Positions 56,648-64,000 of a stretch of DNA of 64,000 nt are shown in pieces. Under the pieces are notes generated by a model, which did not search any database, was not told the origin of the DNA, and worked only from the letters and a program-made list of their open reading frames with translations. The DNA lies in NCBI RefSeq assembly GCF_023823125.1, contig NZ_CP090949.1, positions 2,690,001-2,754,000 on the forward strand. The letters are read 5' to 3'. Position 1 is the stretch's first letter; each line of letters begins with the position of its first letter. Position numbers and translations under genes: made by a program. The DNA is from Erythrobacter aurantius. Its GTDB lineage: Bacteria > Pseudomonadota > Alphaproteobacteria > Sphingomonadales > Sphingomonadaceae.

Positions 56648-57253
56648 ATGTCGCCCCAGACCGCCCAAGCCGCATTTCTGATCGCCCTCGGGGTCGTTTT
56701 CCTCGCCGTCGCGATCTGGATGTTCATGCGCGCCAATCGCCGCACCAAGGTGATCCGCGATGAAGGCGCGGCGAAAGACGTGCTTGAAGAAGGCGCAAGC
56801 CCCGCCGCCCGCAACCAGGCCTTGATCGACGCCCCGGCGGCGGTGGCGCGTGATGTCGGGCAGACTTCGGCCAATGCCAATTCCGATGCGATTGCCGCAG
56901 CCACCGCCAGCGCCGATGCCGAAGCGGGCGCCGCTGTCACCCCGACGACTGTGCCGGCCTCTGCCCCCGCGCCTGCACCTGCACCTGCACCTGCACCTGC
57001 ACCGAAAGGCGAGGCGGACGATCTCAAGAAGATCAAGGGCGTGGGGCCAAAGCTTGTCACCATGCTCAAGGAGCAGGGTATCACCACCTATGCCCAGATT
57101 GCCGCGTGGAGCGATGCCGATGTTGCCCGGATCGACGAGGGACTGGGCCGGTTCAAGGGCCGGATCGAGCGCGATCAATGGGTTGAACAGGCGAAGCTGC
57201 TGGCCGCAGGTGACGAAGCCGGCTTTACCGAGAAGTTCGGCCGCGACGGTTGA
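56648..57253 (+). CDS. Membrane-anchored helix-hairpin-helix protein with Ala/Pro linker
   Basis: A 201-residue protein. One N-terminal transmembrane helix (AAFLIALGVVFLAVAIWMFM) is followed by a charged segment, an Ala-rich stretch and an (AP)n linker encoded by a CCTGCA tandem repeat. It ends in a helix-hairpin-helix domain (DDLKKIKGVGPKLVTMLKEQGITTYAQIAAW). The domain order resembles a group found fused to NADH-quinone oxidoreductase E or ribosomal L21/L27 proteins. It could bind DNA or a protein at the membrane. ATG 56648 with GAGGAG upstream. Confidence 0.8.
   Translation: MSPQTAQAAFLIALGVVFLAVAIWMFMRANRRTKVIRDEGAAKDVLEEGASPAARNQALIDAPAAVARDVGQTSANANSDAIAAATASADAEAGAAVTPTTVPASAPAPAPAPAPAPAPKGEADDLKKIKGVGPKLVTMLKEQGITTYAQIAAWSDADVARIDEGLGRFKGRIERDQWVEQAKLLAAGDEAGFTEKFGRDG
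56972..57003. repeat. CCTGCA tandem repeat in the HhH gene
   Basis: CCTGCA occurs five times in a row plus two extra bases, coding for alternating Ala and Pro. Since the unit is six bases, slippage would change linker length without shifting the frame. Confidence 0.85.
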
Positions 57254-57271
57254 TCATTTTGCAACGCCTGA

Positions 57272-57296
57272 GGAACCATTCCGTCAGGCCAGCGTT
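57272..57296 (+). promoter_or_regulatory. EcfG-type (general stress response) promoter
   Basis: GGAAC (57272-57276) and CGTT (57293-57296) lie exactly 16 bases apart, matching the alphaproteobacterial EcfG consensus GGAAC-N16/17-CGTT. Transcription would start near 57303, 42 bases before the response-regulator gene. Confidence 0.72.
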
Positions 57297-57344
57297 ACAC
57301 CCCTGACCGTGTGGTAAAAACGCGGCATGTTCAGGGAGAGTGAC

Positions 57345-57716
57345 ATGAGCCAGAAAATTCTGGTGGCCGAAGACGAAATGATCGTCGCCTTCGACCTGTG
57401 CGATACGATGGAGGAAGCCGGGTTCGAAGTCGAAGGGCCGCACGCGGGGATTTCCTCGGCCATGCTCGCCTTCCAGAAGGAAAAGCCCGATCTCGCCATC
57501 CTCGATATCGACCTGTGCGACGGCAATGTCTTCGCGCTGGCGCGGGTGCTGGACGAAGAGCAGGTGCCGATCATCTTCCATTCGGGCCGCTATTCCAGCA
57601 AGCAGGTGAAAGCGCACTTCCCCTCTGCGCGGACGCTCCAGAAACCCTGCCCGCCATCGGCAGTGATCGCCGCAGTCAAGGAAGCGCTGCAGGAATGCGC
57701 CGCCTTGGCGGACTGA
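57345..57716 (+). CDS. Single-domain response regulator, FAT GUY-like
   Basis: A 123-residue receiver-only protein. It has EDE at the start (VAEDEMIVAFDL), the phospho-Asp in LAILDIDL, Ser in FHSGR and Lys in LQKPCPP. The SFxxAxGY-like beta 4 and following insertion (FHSGRYSSKQVKAHFPSARTLQKP) resemble the FAT GUY family of single-domain regulators that tune the general stress response in sphingomonads, where the motif reads FATGY. ATG 57345 has AGGGAG upstream; ATG 57327 is also open but lacks it. The EcfG-type promoter supports the stress link. Confidence 0.87.
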   Translation: MSQKILVAEDEMIVAFDLCDTMEEAGFEVEGPHAGISSAMLAFQKEKPDLAILDIDLCDGNVFALARVLDEEQVPIIFHSGRYSSKQVKAHFPSARTLQKPCPPSAVIAAVKEALQECAALAD

Positions 57717-57725
57717 TCGTTCAAG

Positions 57726-57749
57726 GAACTTTTCCCCAAAGGGGCGTTG
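57726..57749 (+). promoter_or_regulatory. EcfG-like promoter with short spacer
   Basis: GGAAC (57726-57730) is followed 15 bases later by CGTT (57746-57749), one base short of the usual spacing. The spacer is itself a hairpin (CCCCAAAGGGG), so it might instead be part of a terminator for the previous gene. It lies 58 bases before the collar-protein gene. Confidence 0.5.
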
Positions 57750-57806
57750 AAATCCTCTTCCTGTTCGGGCCACAATCCGTGGCGAACAAACAGGAAGGAA
57801 TTCACC

Positions 57807-58127
57807 ATGAAGAAACGGATCGCAGCCGCGTGTCTTGCTGCCGCAGCCACGCTGACACTCGCCAGTCCTGCGCAGGCGCGCGAGGGATACCTTGCCGAAG
57901 TGTTCGTCTTCGCCGGAAATTTCTGTCCGCGTGGCTCTTTGCCCGCCGATGGCCGACTGCTTTCGATCAGCCAGAACACGGCCCTGTTTTCGCTTCTCGG
58001 CACGATGTATGGCGGCGACGGGCGCACCACTTTCGCTTTACCCAAGCTTGACGGAATGGACGACAAGGACGGCCGCCCAGTCCGTTTCTGCATTGTCACG
58101 CAGGGGATTTATCCCTCGCGCAGTTGA
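57807..58127 (+). CDS. Exported phage-tail-collar-domain protein
   Basis: A 106-residue protein with a signal peptide (cleaved after PAQA) followed by a tail-collar domain: FVFAGNFCPRGSLPADGRLLSISQNTALFSLLGTMYGGDGRTTFALPKLDG. This is the microcystin-dependent/collar fold; the usual start of this domain in phage tails is AGNFAPRGWA. The C-terminal strand ends with FCIVTQGIYPS. Two Cys could bridge (FCPRG and RFCIV). No phage gene is nearby. ATG 57807 has AGGAAGGA upstream. Confidence 0.85.
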   Translation: MKKRIAAACLAAAATLTLASPAQAREGYLAEVFVFAGNFCPRGSLPADGRLLSISQNTALFSLLGTMYGGDGRTTFALPKLDGMDDKDGRPVRFCIVTQGIYPSRS

Positions 58128-58213
58128 TGCCTCACAAACACGTGCGAAGGCCTCTTGCGAAGGATACGCGCACCTGCGAAAGCTGACTGAACAGAAAGTT
58201 TCAGGAGTAACCA

Positions 58214-59428
58214 GTGCACGCCCCCTCGTCACCCGACCTTGCGACCGCCGGAATCGTCCCGTTCAACTGGGAAGATCCGTTCGATCTCGAAAGCCAGCTG
58301 ACCGAGGATGAGCGGATGATCCGCGATGCGGCGCACGGCTTTGCGCAAAGCGAGCTGCAACCGCGCGTGATCGAGGCGTTCCGCAACGAGGTTTCCGCCC
58401 CCGAACTGTTCCCGCTGATGGGTCAGGCGGGGCTACTCGGCGCGACCATCCCTGAGGAATTCGGCGGCGCCGGCGCCAGCTATGTCGCCTATGGCCTGAT
58501 CGCCCGCGAGATCGAGCGGGTGGACAGCGGATACCGTTCGATGGCGAGCGTGCAGTCGAGCCTCGTGATGCATCCGATCTATGCCTATGGATCGGAGGAA
58601 CAGCGCCGCAAATACCTGCCCGGCCTCGCCAGCGGTGAACTGATCGGCTGTTTCGGCCTGACCGAACCCGATGCCGGCAGCGATCCTGCGGGGATGAAAA
58701 CCTATGCCAAGAAGGACGGGGACGGTTACGTCATCTCCGGCAGCAAGACGTGGATTTCCAACTCCCCCTTTGCCGATGTCTTCGTGGTCTGGGCCAAGAG
58801 CGAGGAACACGGCGGCGGCATTCGCGGATTTATCCTTGAGAAGGGGATGAAGGGGCTGTCCGCGCCCAAGATCGAAGGCAAGATTTCGCTGCGCGCCTCC
58901 ACCACCGGCATGATCATGATGGACGAGGTGAAGCTGCCCGCCGATGCCTTGCTGCCCAATGTGCAGGGGTTGAAAGGCCCGTTCGGCTGCCTCAACCGCG
59001 CGCGTTACGGCATCAGCTGGGGCGCGATGGGCGCGGCGGAATTCTGCATGCACGCCGCACGCCAATACGGTCTGGATCGCAAGCAGTTCGGCCGGCCGCT
59101 GGCGGGAACGCAGCTCTATCAGAAGAAACTCGCCGACATGCTCACCGATATTGCGCTGGGTCTACAGGCGTCTCTGCGCGTCGGGCGGCTGATGGACGAA
59201 GGGCGGTTTGCGCCCGACATGATCAGCGTGGTCAAGCGCAACAATGTCGGCAAGGCGCTGGATATCGCCCGCACGGCGCGCGACATGCACGGCGGCAACG
59301 GCATTTCCGAGGAATATCAGGTGATCCGCCACGCGGTGAACCTCGAAACGGTGAACACTTACGAAGGCACCCACGATGTTCACGCGCTGATCCTTGGCCG
59401 CGGCATCACCGGGATCGCGGCGTTCTGA
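58214..59428 (+). CDS. Acyl-CoA dehydrogenase, glutaryl-CoA dehydrogenase type
   Basis: A 404-residue FAD enzyme that would oxidise (and for GCDH decarboxylate) glutaryl-CoA to crotonyl-CoA. It has the FAD-binding [13 protein letters not shown], a central domain, and the C-terminal [20 protein letters not shown] with the catalytic Glu. The [24 protein letters not shown] opening is typical of GCDH. GTG 58214 with CAGGAG upstream is the start. It is first in an operon with maiA and FAH (TGATG overlap). General acyl-CoA dehydrogenase function is certain; the glutaryl specificity is probable. Confidence 0.85.
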   Translation: MHAPSSPDLATAGIVPFNWEDPFDLESQLTEDERMIRDAAHGFAQSELQPRVIEAFRNEVSAPELFPLMGQAGLLGATIPEEFGGAGASYVAYGLIAREIERVDSGYRSMASVQSSLVMHPIYAYGSEEQRRKYLPGLASGELIGCFGLTEPDAGSDPAGMKTYAKKDGDGYVISGSKTWISNSPFADVFVVWAKSEEHGGGIRGFILEKGMKGLSAPKIEGKISLRASTTGMIMMDEVKLPADALLPNVQGLKGPFGCLNRARYGISWGAMGAAEFCMHAARQYGLDRKQFGRPLAGTQLYQKKLADMLTDIALGLQASLRVGRLMDEGRFAPDMISVVKRNNVGKALDIARTARDMHGGNGISEEYQVIRHAVNLETVNTYEGTHDVHALILGRGITGIAAF

Positions 59429-60072
59429 TGCGGCTTTTCGGATATTACCGGAGCTCGACCTCCTACCGCCTGCGCATCGCGCTGGAGCTGAAGGGGCTTG
59501 AGTACGAGAACGTCGGCGTCAACCTGCTCGAAGACGGGCAGAAAGACCCGGCCTTCACCAGCCGCAACCCTTTCGGATCGGTGCCCATGCTCGAAGCAGA
59601 CGGGCGCGACCGGGCGCAATCGATGGCGCTGATCGAGTGGCTGGACGAAGCCTATCCCGAAAACCCGCTGCTGCCCGAAAGCATCGAAGACCGCTACACC
59701 GCGCGCGAGCTGACTTACGCGATCGCCACCGAACTCCACGCGCCGCTCAACCTGCCGGTGCTCAAATACCTCAAGAAGCCGCTGGGCCACCCGCAGAGCG
59801 TGATCGATCACTGGTATCGCCACTGGCTCAAGCGCACGCTCGATCCGGTGGAGGCGCGGCTCAAGCAGCTCGATGCAGGGCCGTTCCTGTTCGACAAGCC
59901 CGGCATTTTCGAATGCATCCTGATCCCGCAGGTCTACAATGCGCGCCGGTTCCATTACGATCTGACGCTGCACCCGCGCATCACGCGGATCGAGGCGAAT
60001 TGCCTTGCCCTGCCCGCGTTCCAGCGCGCCCACCCCGATAAACAGAACGATTCCCCGGAGAGAAACCCATGA
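59428..60072 (+). CDS. maiA: Maleylacetoacetate isomerase (zeta-class GST)
   Basis: Uses glutathione to turn maleylacetoacetate into fumarylacetoacetate in tyrosine/homogentisate breakdown. The 214 residues start RLFGYYRSSTSYRLRIALELKGL, in which SSxSYR is the zeta-class active-site motif (SSCSWR in most). NPFGSVPMLEADG binds glutathione. ATG 59428 uses the last base of the previous stop (TGATG). It overlaps the FAH gene by 4 bases. Confidence 0.9.
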   Translation: MRLFGYYRSSTSYRLRIALELKGLEYENVGVNLLEDGQKDPAFTSRNPFGSVPMLEADGRDRAQSMALIEWLDEAYPENPLLPESIEDRYTARELTYAIATELHAPLNLPVLKYLKKPLGHPQSVIDHWYRHWLKRTLDPVEARLKQLDAGPFLFDKPGIFECILIPQVYNARRFHYDLTLHPRITRIEANCLALPAFQRAHPDKQNDSPERNP

Positions 60073-61079
60073 AGCTCGCAACGCTCAACGACGGCACCCG
60101 CGACGGCAGGCTGGTGGTGGTGTCGAAAGACCTCACCCGCTGCTGCGCCGCCGGATACATCGCGCCGACGATGCAGGCCGCGCTCGACAACTGGGCGCGG
60201 GTCGCGCCGGAACTCGAAGTGCTGGCCCGCGATGTCGAGCATGAGGCGGTGCCGTGCGAACGCTTCCACGAACGGCAGGCGCATTCGCCCCTGCCCCGCG
60301 CATACCAGTGGGCAGACGGCAGCGCCTATATCAACCACGTCGAACTGGTGCGAAAGGCGCGCGATGCCGAAGTGCCTGAAAGCTTCTACCACGATCCGCT
60401 GATGTATCAGGGCGGCAGCGACGGTTTCCTGCCCCCGCGCAGCCCGATCCCGCTGGGCGATGTCGCCTGGGGATGCGACATGGAAGGCGAGATCGCGGTG
60501 ATCGTCGACGACGTGCCGATGGGCGTCAGCGTCGAAGATGCCGCCGATCACATCAAGCTGGTGATGCTGGTGAACGATGTGTCCCTGCGCGGTCTGATCC
60601 CTGGCGAACTGGCCAAGGGCTTCGGCTTTTTCCAGTCAAAGCCCGCCAGCGCCTTCTCCCCCGTCGCGGTCACGCCGGACGAACTGGGCGATGCGTGGAA
60701 GGATTCGCTCATCCATCTGCCGTTGATGGTGGATTACAATGGCGAACCCTTCGGCCGGGCCAATGTCGGCGTCGATGCGACATTCAACATGGCCCAACTG
60801 GTGGCCCACGCGGCCAAGACGCGCAGCCTGTGCGCGGGATCGATCATCGGATCAGGCACGATCAGCAACAAGGGCGCGGACGGCGGCCCGGGCAAGCCGG
60901 TGGCAGAAGGCGGGCTTGGCTATTCCTGCATCGCCGAAATCCGCATGATCGAAACGATCTATGACGGCGCGCCCAAGACACCCTTCATGCAGCCGGGTGA
61001 CACGGTGAAGGTCGAAATGCGCGATGCCGATAACCATTCGATCTTCGGCAGCATCGAACAGACCGTGGTTGAGGCGTAA
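60069..61079 (+). CDS. Fumarylacetoacetate hydrolase family protein
   Basis: Final step of the homogentisate route: hydrolyses fumarylacetoacetate to fumarate and acetoacetate. The 336 residues include metal-site blocks WGCDMEGEIAV (paired Glu) and MLVNDVSLRGL (Asp), GFGFFQSKPASAFSPVAVTP, and GSGTISNK near the end. The gene overlaps maiA (ATGA), which supports the fumarylacetoacetate role. hmgA and hppD are not in the window. Confidence 0.9.
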   Translation: MKLATLNDGTRDGRLVVVSKDLTRCCAAGYIAPTMQAALDNWARVAPELEVLARDVEHEAVPCERFHERQAHSPLPRAYQWADGSAYINHVELVRKARDAEVPESFYHDPLMYQGGSDGFLPPRSPIPLGDVAWGCDMEGEIAVIVDDVPMGVSVEDAADHIKLVMLVNDVSLRGLIPGELAKGFGFFQSKPASAFSPVAVTPDELGDAWKDSLIHLPLMVDYNGEPFGRANVGVDATFNMAQLVAHAAKTRSLCAGSIIGSGTISNKGADGGPGKPVAEGGLGYSCIAEIRMIETIYDGAPKTPFMQPGDTVKVEMRDADNHSIFGSIEQTVVEA

Positions 61080-61082
61080 CCG

Positions 61083-61679
61083 CTAAAGCGCGCGGCTCCA
61101 GAACTGCAACGGCTTGGGCGTCTCGGCGTCCTCGCCGTGATCACGCCACGCGAGATTGCAGATCAGCCCTTTGACCGGGCCATAGCCGCGCCCCCGCCAG
61201 AATGTGTCCAGCGGGCGATATCCCTGCGGCCTTGAAGGATGATCCTCTGGCCGGATGACTGCAGCGAACATGGCAGTTTTCAGGCCGCAAGCGCGGGCTG
61301 CGGCCTCGCGATGATCGAAGAAGGCATGGCCCAGCCCCTGGCCGCGATATTCGGGCAGAAGCACGCTTACACCGAAATAGCTGATCGCGGAAGTGTCGAA
61401 CCCGGCGGCTGCGACGGGTTCCCTGATCTCGCCTGTTTGCGCCGCCATCGGTGACGCGGTGTACGCGCCGACAATCCGCCCTTCGTGGCGGGCGACCACC
61501 AGAACGGCGTCAGGCGCCGCAGCAAATTCGCTGAGGTATTCCTCCTCATACGCGAGATCGCCGTCATACAGATACGGCCACTCGGCAAAGACGCGCATAC
61601 GCAGCTGCGCCAGAGCCGGGATGGCCGGAGCGATAGCCGCCCCGGTCAGTGCCTCGACGGTCAGATCGTCAGAAGCCAA
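61083..61679 (-). CDS. GNAT-family N-acetyltransferase
   Basis: A 198-residue protein with a GNAT core: [20 protein letters not shown] (beta 3-4 region), and [23 protein letters not shown], where the acetyl-CoA P-loop is RGQGLG. The C-terminal part ends [23 protein letters not shown] 61679 overlaps the last codons of ald by 11 bases and no ATG is nearby; the start is less certain. It is likely cotranscribed with ald. The substrate is unknown. Confidence 0.85.
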   Translation of the reverse strand: MASDDLTVEALTGAAIAPAIPALAQLRMRVFAEWPYLYDGDLAYEEEYLSEFAAAPDAVLVVARHEGRIVGAYTASPMAAQTGEIREPVAAAGFDTSAISYFGVSVLLPEYRGQGLGHAFFDHREAAARACGLKTAMFAAVIRPEDHPSRPQGYRPLDTFWRGRGYGPVKGLICNLAWRDHGEDAETPKPLQFWSRAL

Positions 61680-62751
61680 GGCTTTCGGCCACCGCTTCGT
61701 TCACGATCTTGCCCTGATGCACATTCAGGCCGGGCTTCAGATGCGGATCGCGCTCGCACGCCTCGATCCCGTGGCGTGCCAGCGCAAGACCGAAGGGCAG
61801 CGTCGCATTGTTGAGCGCATAGCTGGAGGTATGCGGCACCGCGCCGGGCATGTTGGCGACGCAATAATGGATGATGTCGTCCACCAGATAGGTCGGCTCC
61901 TCATGCGTGGTCGGCTTTGACGTTTCAAAGCACCCGCCCTGATCGATCGCGACATCGACCAGCACCGCGCGAGGCTGCATCAGGCCCAGCATATCGCGCG
62001 TCACCAGCTTGGGTGCGCTCGCACCGGGGATGAGCACCGCGCCGACAACCACATCGGCATCGGTGATCGCGTTTTCGATCGTGCCTGCGTTGGAATAGCG
62101 GGTCGTGACGCGGCCCTGGAACATGTCGTCGAGCATACGGATGCGCGGCAGCGAACGGTCGAGAATTTCGACATTCGCGCCCAGCCCCGCCGCCATGCGC
62201 GCAGCCTGCGTGCCGACAACGCCGCCGCCGATGACGACGACCTTGGCCGGAAGCACGCCGGGAACGCCGCCCATGAGGATACCGCGCCCGCCGTTGTTCT
62301 TGTGGCTCGCCTGTGCGCTTGCCTCGATCGAGAGTCGCCCGGCGACCTCGCTCATCGGGGCAAGCAGCGGCAGGCCGCCATGCGCATCTGTGACGGTTTC
62401 ATATGCCACCGCCGACACGCCGCTTTCCATCAGGCCGCGCGCCTGATCGGGATCGGGCGCGAGGTGGAGATAGGTGAACAGGATCTGCCCTTCGCGCAGT
62501 TGCACCCATTCGTTGGGCTGCGGCTCCTTCACCTTCACCACCATTTCGGCGCGGGCAAAGACTTCCTCTGCGCTGTCGACGATTTCGGCGCCCACGGCGC
62601 GATAATGATCGTCGGTCTTGGTGATGCCCAGCCCCGCACCGCTTTCGACGATGACCCGGTGGCCATTGGTGACGTATTCGCGCGCGGCTTCCGGGGTCAG
62701 GCCGACACGGTATTCGTGGTTCTTGATTTCCTTGGGCACACCGACGAGCAT
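61669..62751 (-). CDS. ald: Alanine dehydrogenase
   Basis: Reversible NAD-dependent oxidative deamination of L-alanine to pyruvate and ammonia. The 360 residues include the opening [20 protein letters not shown], catalytic-region VKVKEPQ (Lys) and FTYLHLAPD (His), and the Rossmann motif [36 protein letters not shown] is another signature. AGGAGAG precedes ATG 62751. It is divergent from the aldehyde dehydrogenase gene. Confidence 0.97.
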   Translation of the reverse strand: MLVGVPKEIKNHEYRVGLTPEAAREYVTNGHRVIVESGAGLGITKTDDHYRAVGAEIVDSAEEVFARAEMVVKVKEPQPNEWVQLREGQILFTYLHLAPDPDQARGLMESGVSAVAYETVTDAHGGLPLLAPMSEVAGRLSIEASAQASHKNNGGRGILMGGVPGVLPAKVVVIGGGVVGTQAARMAAGLGANVEILDRSLPRIRMLDDMFQGRVTTRYSNAGTIENAITDADVVVGAVLIPGASAPKLVTRDMLGLMQPRAVLVDVAIDQGGCFETSKPTTHEEPTYLVDDIIHYCVANMPGAVPHTSSYALNNATLPFGLALARHGIEACERDPHLKPGLNVHQGKIVNEAVAESLGF

Positions 62752-63069
62752 GATTCTCTCCTGGGGAATGAGGGTAGAAACGCGTTACGCCATGCGCAAT
62801 AAAGTTTCAATTGCAACAAACAGGGTTGCGGAGCGGCTTCGCATTTGAGAGACACCCGCTTTCCTACAGGGGTCGGCCTGTGGCATTGGGAAACTGCCGG
62901 AAAGACCCCTAGAATTTTTTTAAATTAGGATAAGTGTCAACCGCCCCAAGAGCACATTTATTCTCTGTATATCAGTGCCTTGGTGGCGATCTGGACGCTT
63001 GACGCAGTGTCGGCTTTGTCAACTTCATTCGCAGCCGCAACAATTCGGAATAGTGCAAGGAGAACCCCC
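62752..63069. other. 318-base divergent intergenic region
   Basis: Separates ald (minus) and the aldehyde dehydrogenase (plus). The centre (about 62905-62970) is AT-rich and includes CCCCTAGAATTTTTTTAAA. A possible promoter is TTGACG at 63000 but no good -10 at the right distance is evident. No small ORF or RNA is supported. Confidence 0.5.
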
Positions 63070-64000
63070 ATGACCGCTTACCCCACAATCAAGATGCTGA
63101 TCGGCGGCGAATGGGTCGAGAGCGGGGGCGAAGGCTCCATGCCGGTGATCAACCCGGCCAATGAACAGGAAGTGGGCCGCGCGCCCAAGGCTTCGAAAGA
63201 GCAACTTGACGCGGCGCTTGCCGCAGCGGGAGAGGCCTTCCCCAAATGGGCCGCCACCCCCGCGATCGAGCGGTTCCGCATCATCCACCGCGCCGCCATG
63301 CTGCTGCGCGAACGGGCCGAAGGCATCGCCCGCGTGATGACGCTGGAAATGGGCAAGCCGCATGCGCAGGCGCTGGGCGAAACCACCGGGGCTGCGGACC
63401 TGATCGAATTCCTTGCCGAGGAGGCCAAGCGTCAGGGTGGACGGCTTGTTCCGGTGCGCAGCCACAGCCTGCTCGAACAGCGGGTGACGCAGGAACCGAT
63501 TGGCCCGGCAATGCTGTTCACGCCGTGGAATTTCCCGATCAACCTGCCCGCAAAGAAGCTGGCGGGGGCATTGTCGGCAGGCTGTTCCTGCGTGCTGAAG
63601 CCGGCTGAAACCACCCCGGCGACGGCGCAGATGCTGGTCGAATGTTTTGTCGAGGCGGGCGTTCCGGCTGGCGCGATCAACCTCGTCTATGGCGATCCGG
63701 CGATGATTTCCGAATATCTCATCGCCTCCCCCGTCACCCGTAAGGTCAGCTTCACCGGATCGACCGCGGTGGGTCGCCAACTTGGCCAGCTCGCGGCAAG
63801 GGATCTCAAGCGGTTCACCGCCGAGCTGGGCGGCCATGCGCCAGTGGTGATCGGCGAAAGCGCGGATTTCGAACGCACTGTCGCGGCCTGTGCCGCCACC
63901 AAGTTCCGCAACGCCGGGCAGGTTTGCGTCTCCCCCACCCGCTTTCTGGTTGCCCGCAGCATCTATGATCGCTTCGTGGCGGAATTCGCTGCCCGCACGC
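63070..64000 (+). CDS. NAD(P)-dependent aldehyde dehydrogenase, succinate-semialdehyde type, truncated by window end
   Basis: The first 310 residues of an aldehyde dehydrogenase that probably oxidises succinate semialdehyde to succinate. It has MLIGGEWVESG at the start, TPWNFPINLPAKKLAGALSAG (cofactor site), KPAETTP, FTGSTAVGRQL, ELGGHAPVV with the general-base Glu, and NAGQVCVSPTRF with the catalytic Cys. AAGGAGA precedes ATG 63070. The frame is open to the end of the window and the C-terminus is missing. Other aldehydes cannot be ruled out. Confidence 0.88.
   Translation, partial: MTAYPTIKMLIGGEWVESGGEGSMPVINPANEQEVGRAPKASKEQLDAALAAAGEAFPKWAATPAIERFRIIHRAAMLLRERAEGIARVMTLEMGKPHAQALGETTGAADLIEFLAEEAKRQGGRLVPVRSHSLLEQRVTQEPIGPAMLFTPWNFPINLPAKKLAGALSAGCSCVLKPAETTPATAQMLVECFVEAGVPAGAINLVYGDPAMISEYLIASPVTRKVSFTGSTAVGRQLGQLAARDLKRFTAELGGHAPVVIGESADFERTVAACAATKFRNAGQVCVSPTRFLVARSIYDRFVAEFAART

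Noticed and set aside
57807..58127. Prophage remnant
   Set aside because: Only one collar-domain gene is present, with a signal peptide and housekeeping neighbours; no integrase, capsid or tail genes are present.

Overview
The window is a GC-rich chromosomal segment from an alphaproteobacterium, most likely a member of the Sphingomonadales close to Erythrobacter/Porphyrobacter. Three signals point there: a circularly permuted two-piece tmRNA gene, a Mic60/mitofilin-like gene directly after hemC-hemD, and EcfG-type (GGAAC-N16-CGTT) general-stress promoter sequences. A large TonB-dependent receptor and many short exported lipoproteins fit the same group. I see no prophage, transposase, CRISPR array, rRNA or tRNA. 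The genus is inferred from gene content and protein style; no search was run.

Layout. 1-2.7 kb: the 3' part of rsmA, a lipoprotein esterase, then a second copy of the last ~200 bp of rsmA, and an M15 peptidase. 2.7-8.4 kb: malate synthase G, divergent from an arginine-catabolism operon (M20 hydrolase, astA, astB). 8.5-11.3 kb: two small hypotheticals, permuted ssrA, a CPBP protease and mscL. 11.4-15 kb: a lemA-TPM-TPM-Nudix-SDR run. 15-15.8 kb: a compact minus-strand unit with a sigma-54-type promoter, three very short paralogous membrane proteins, a PspC-domain protein and a terminator. 16-24 kb: recF, tesA/ybbA/ybbP, an RDD protein and a TonB-dependent receptor. 24.7-31.6 kb: typA, then proB / proC-proA-putP (proline synthesis and uptake). 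31.7-34.1 kb: small exported proteins and a LuxR-type regulator with a degenerate receiver. 34.3-38.4 kb: the four-gene Anbu operon (circularly permuted ATP-grasp, alpha-E, transglutaminase, Anbu protease). 38.5-51 kb: uvrB, an S10 peptidase, a DsbD-like reductase, a Ubi hydroxylase, and mic60-hemD-hemC. 51-58 kb: tsaD-gpsA-flippase, a VWA lipoprotein, a helix-hairpin-helix protein, and a stress-type response regulator followed by an exported tail-collar protein, both behind EcfG-like promoters. 58-64 kb: an acyl-CoA dehydrogenase-maiA-FAH operon, ald and a gabD-like aldehyde dehydrogenase cut by the window end.

How the parts work together. Amino-acid metabolism dominates: arginine to glutamate (ast), glutamate to proline (proBCA) with proline import (putP), alanine oxidation (ald), and the end of the tyrosine/homogentisate route (maiA, FAH). 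Envelope functions are the second theme: PspC and small membrane proteins, MscL, Mic60, DsbD, the flippase, the ABC exporter and several lipoproteins.

The best candidates for something undescribed are the sigma-54/small-protein/PspC unit (15.0-15.8 kb), the stress-regulated response regulator and collar-protein pair (57.3-58.1 kb), the Anbu operon with its neighbouring regulator (33.5-38.4 kb), and the rsmA 3'-end duplication around an esterase (0.5-2.0 kb).
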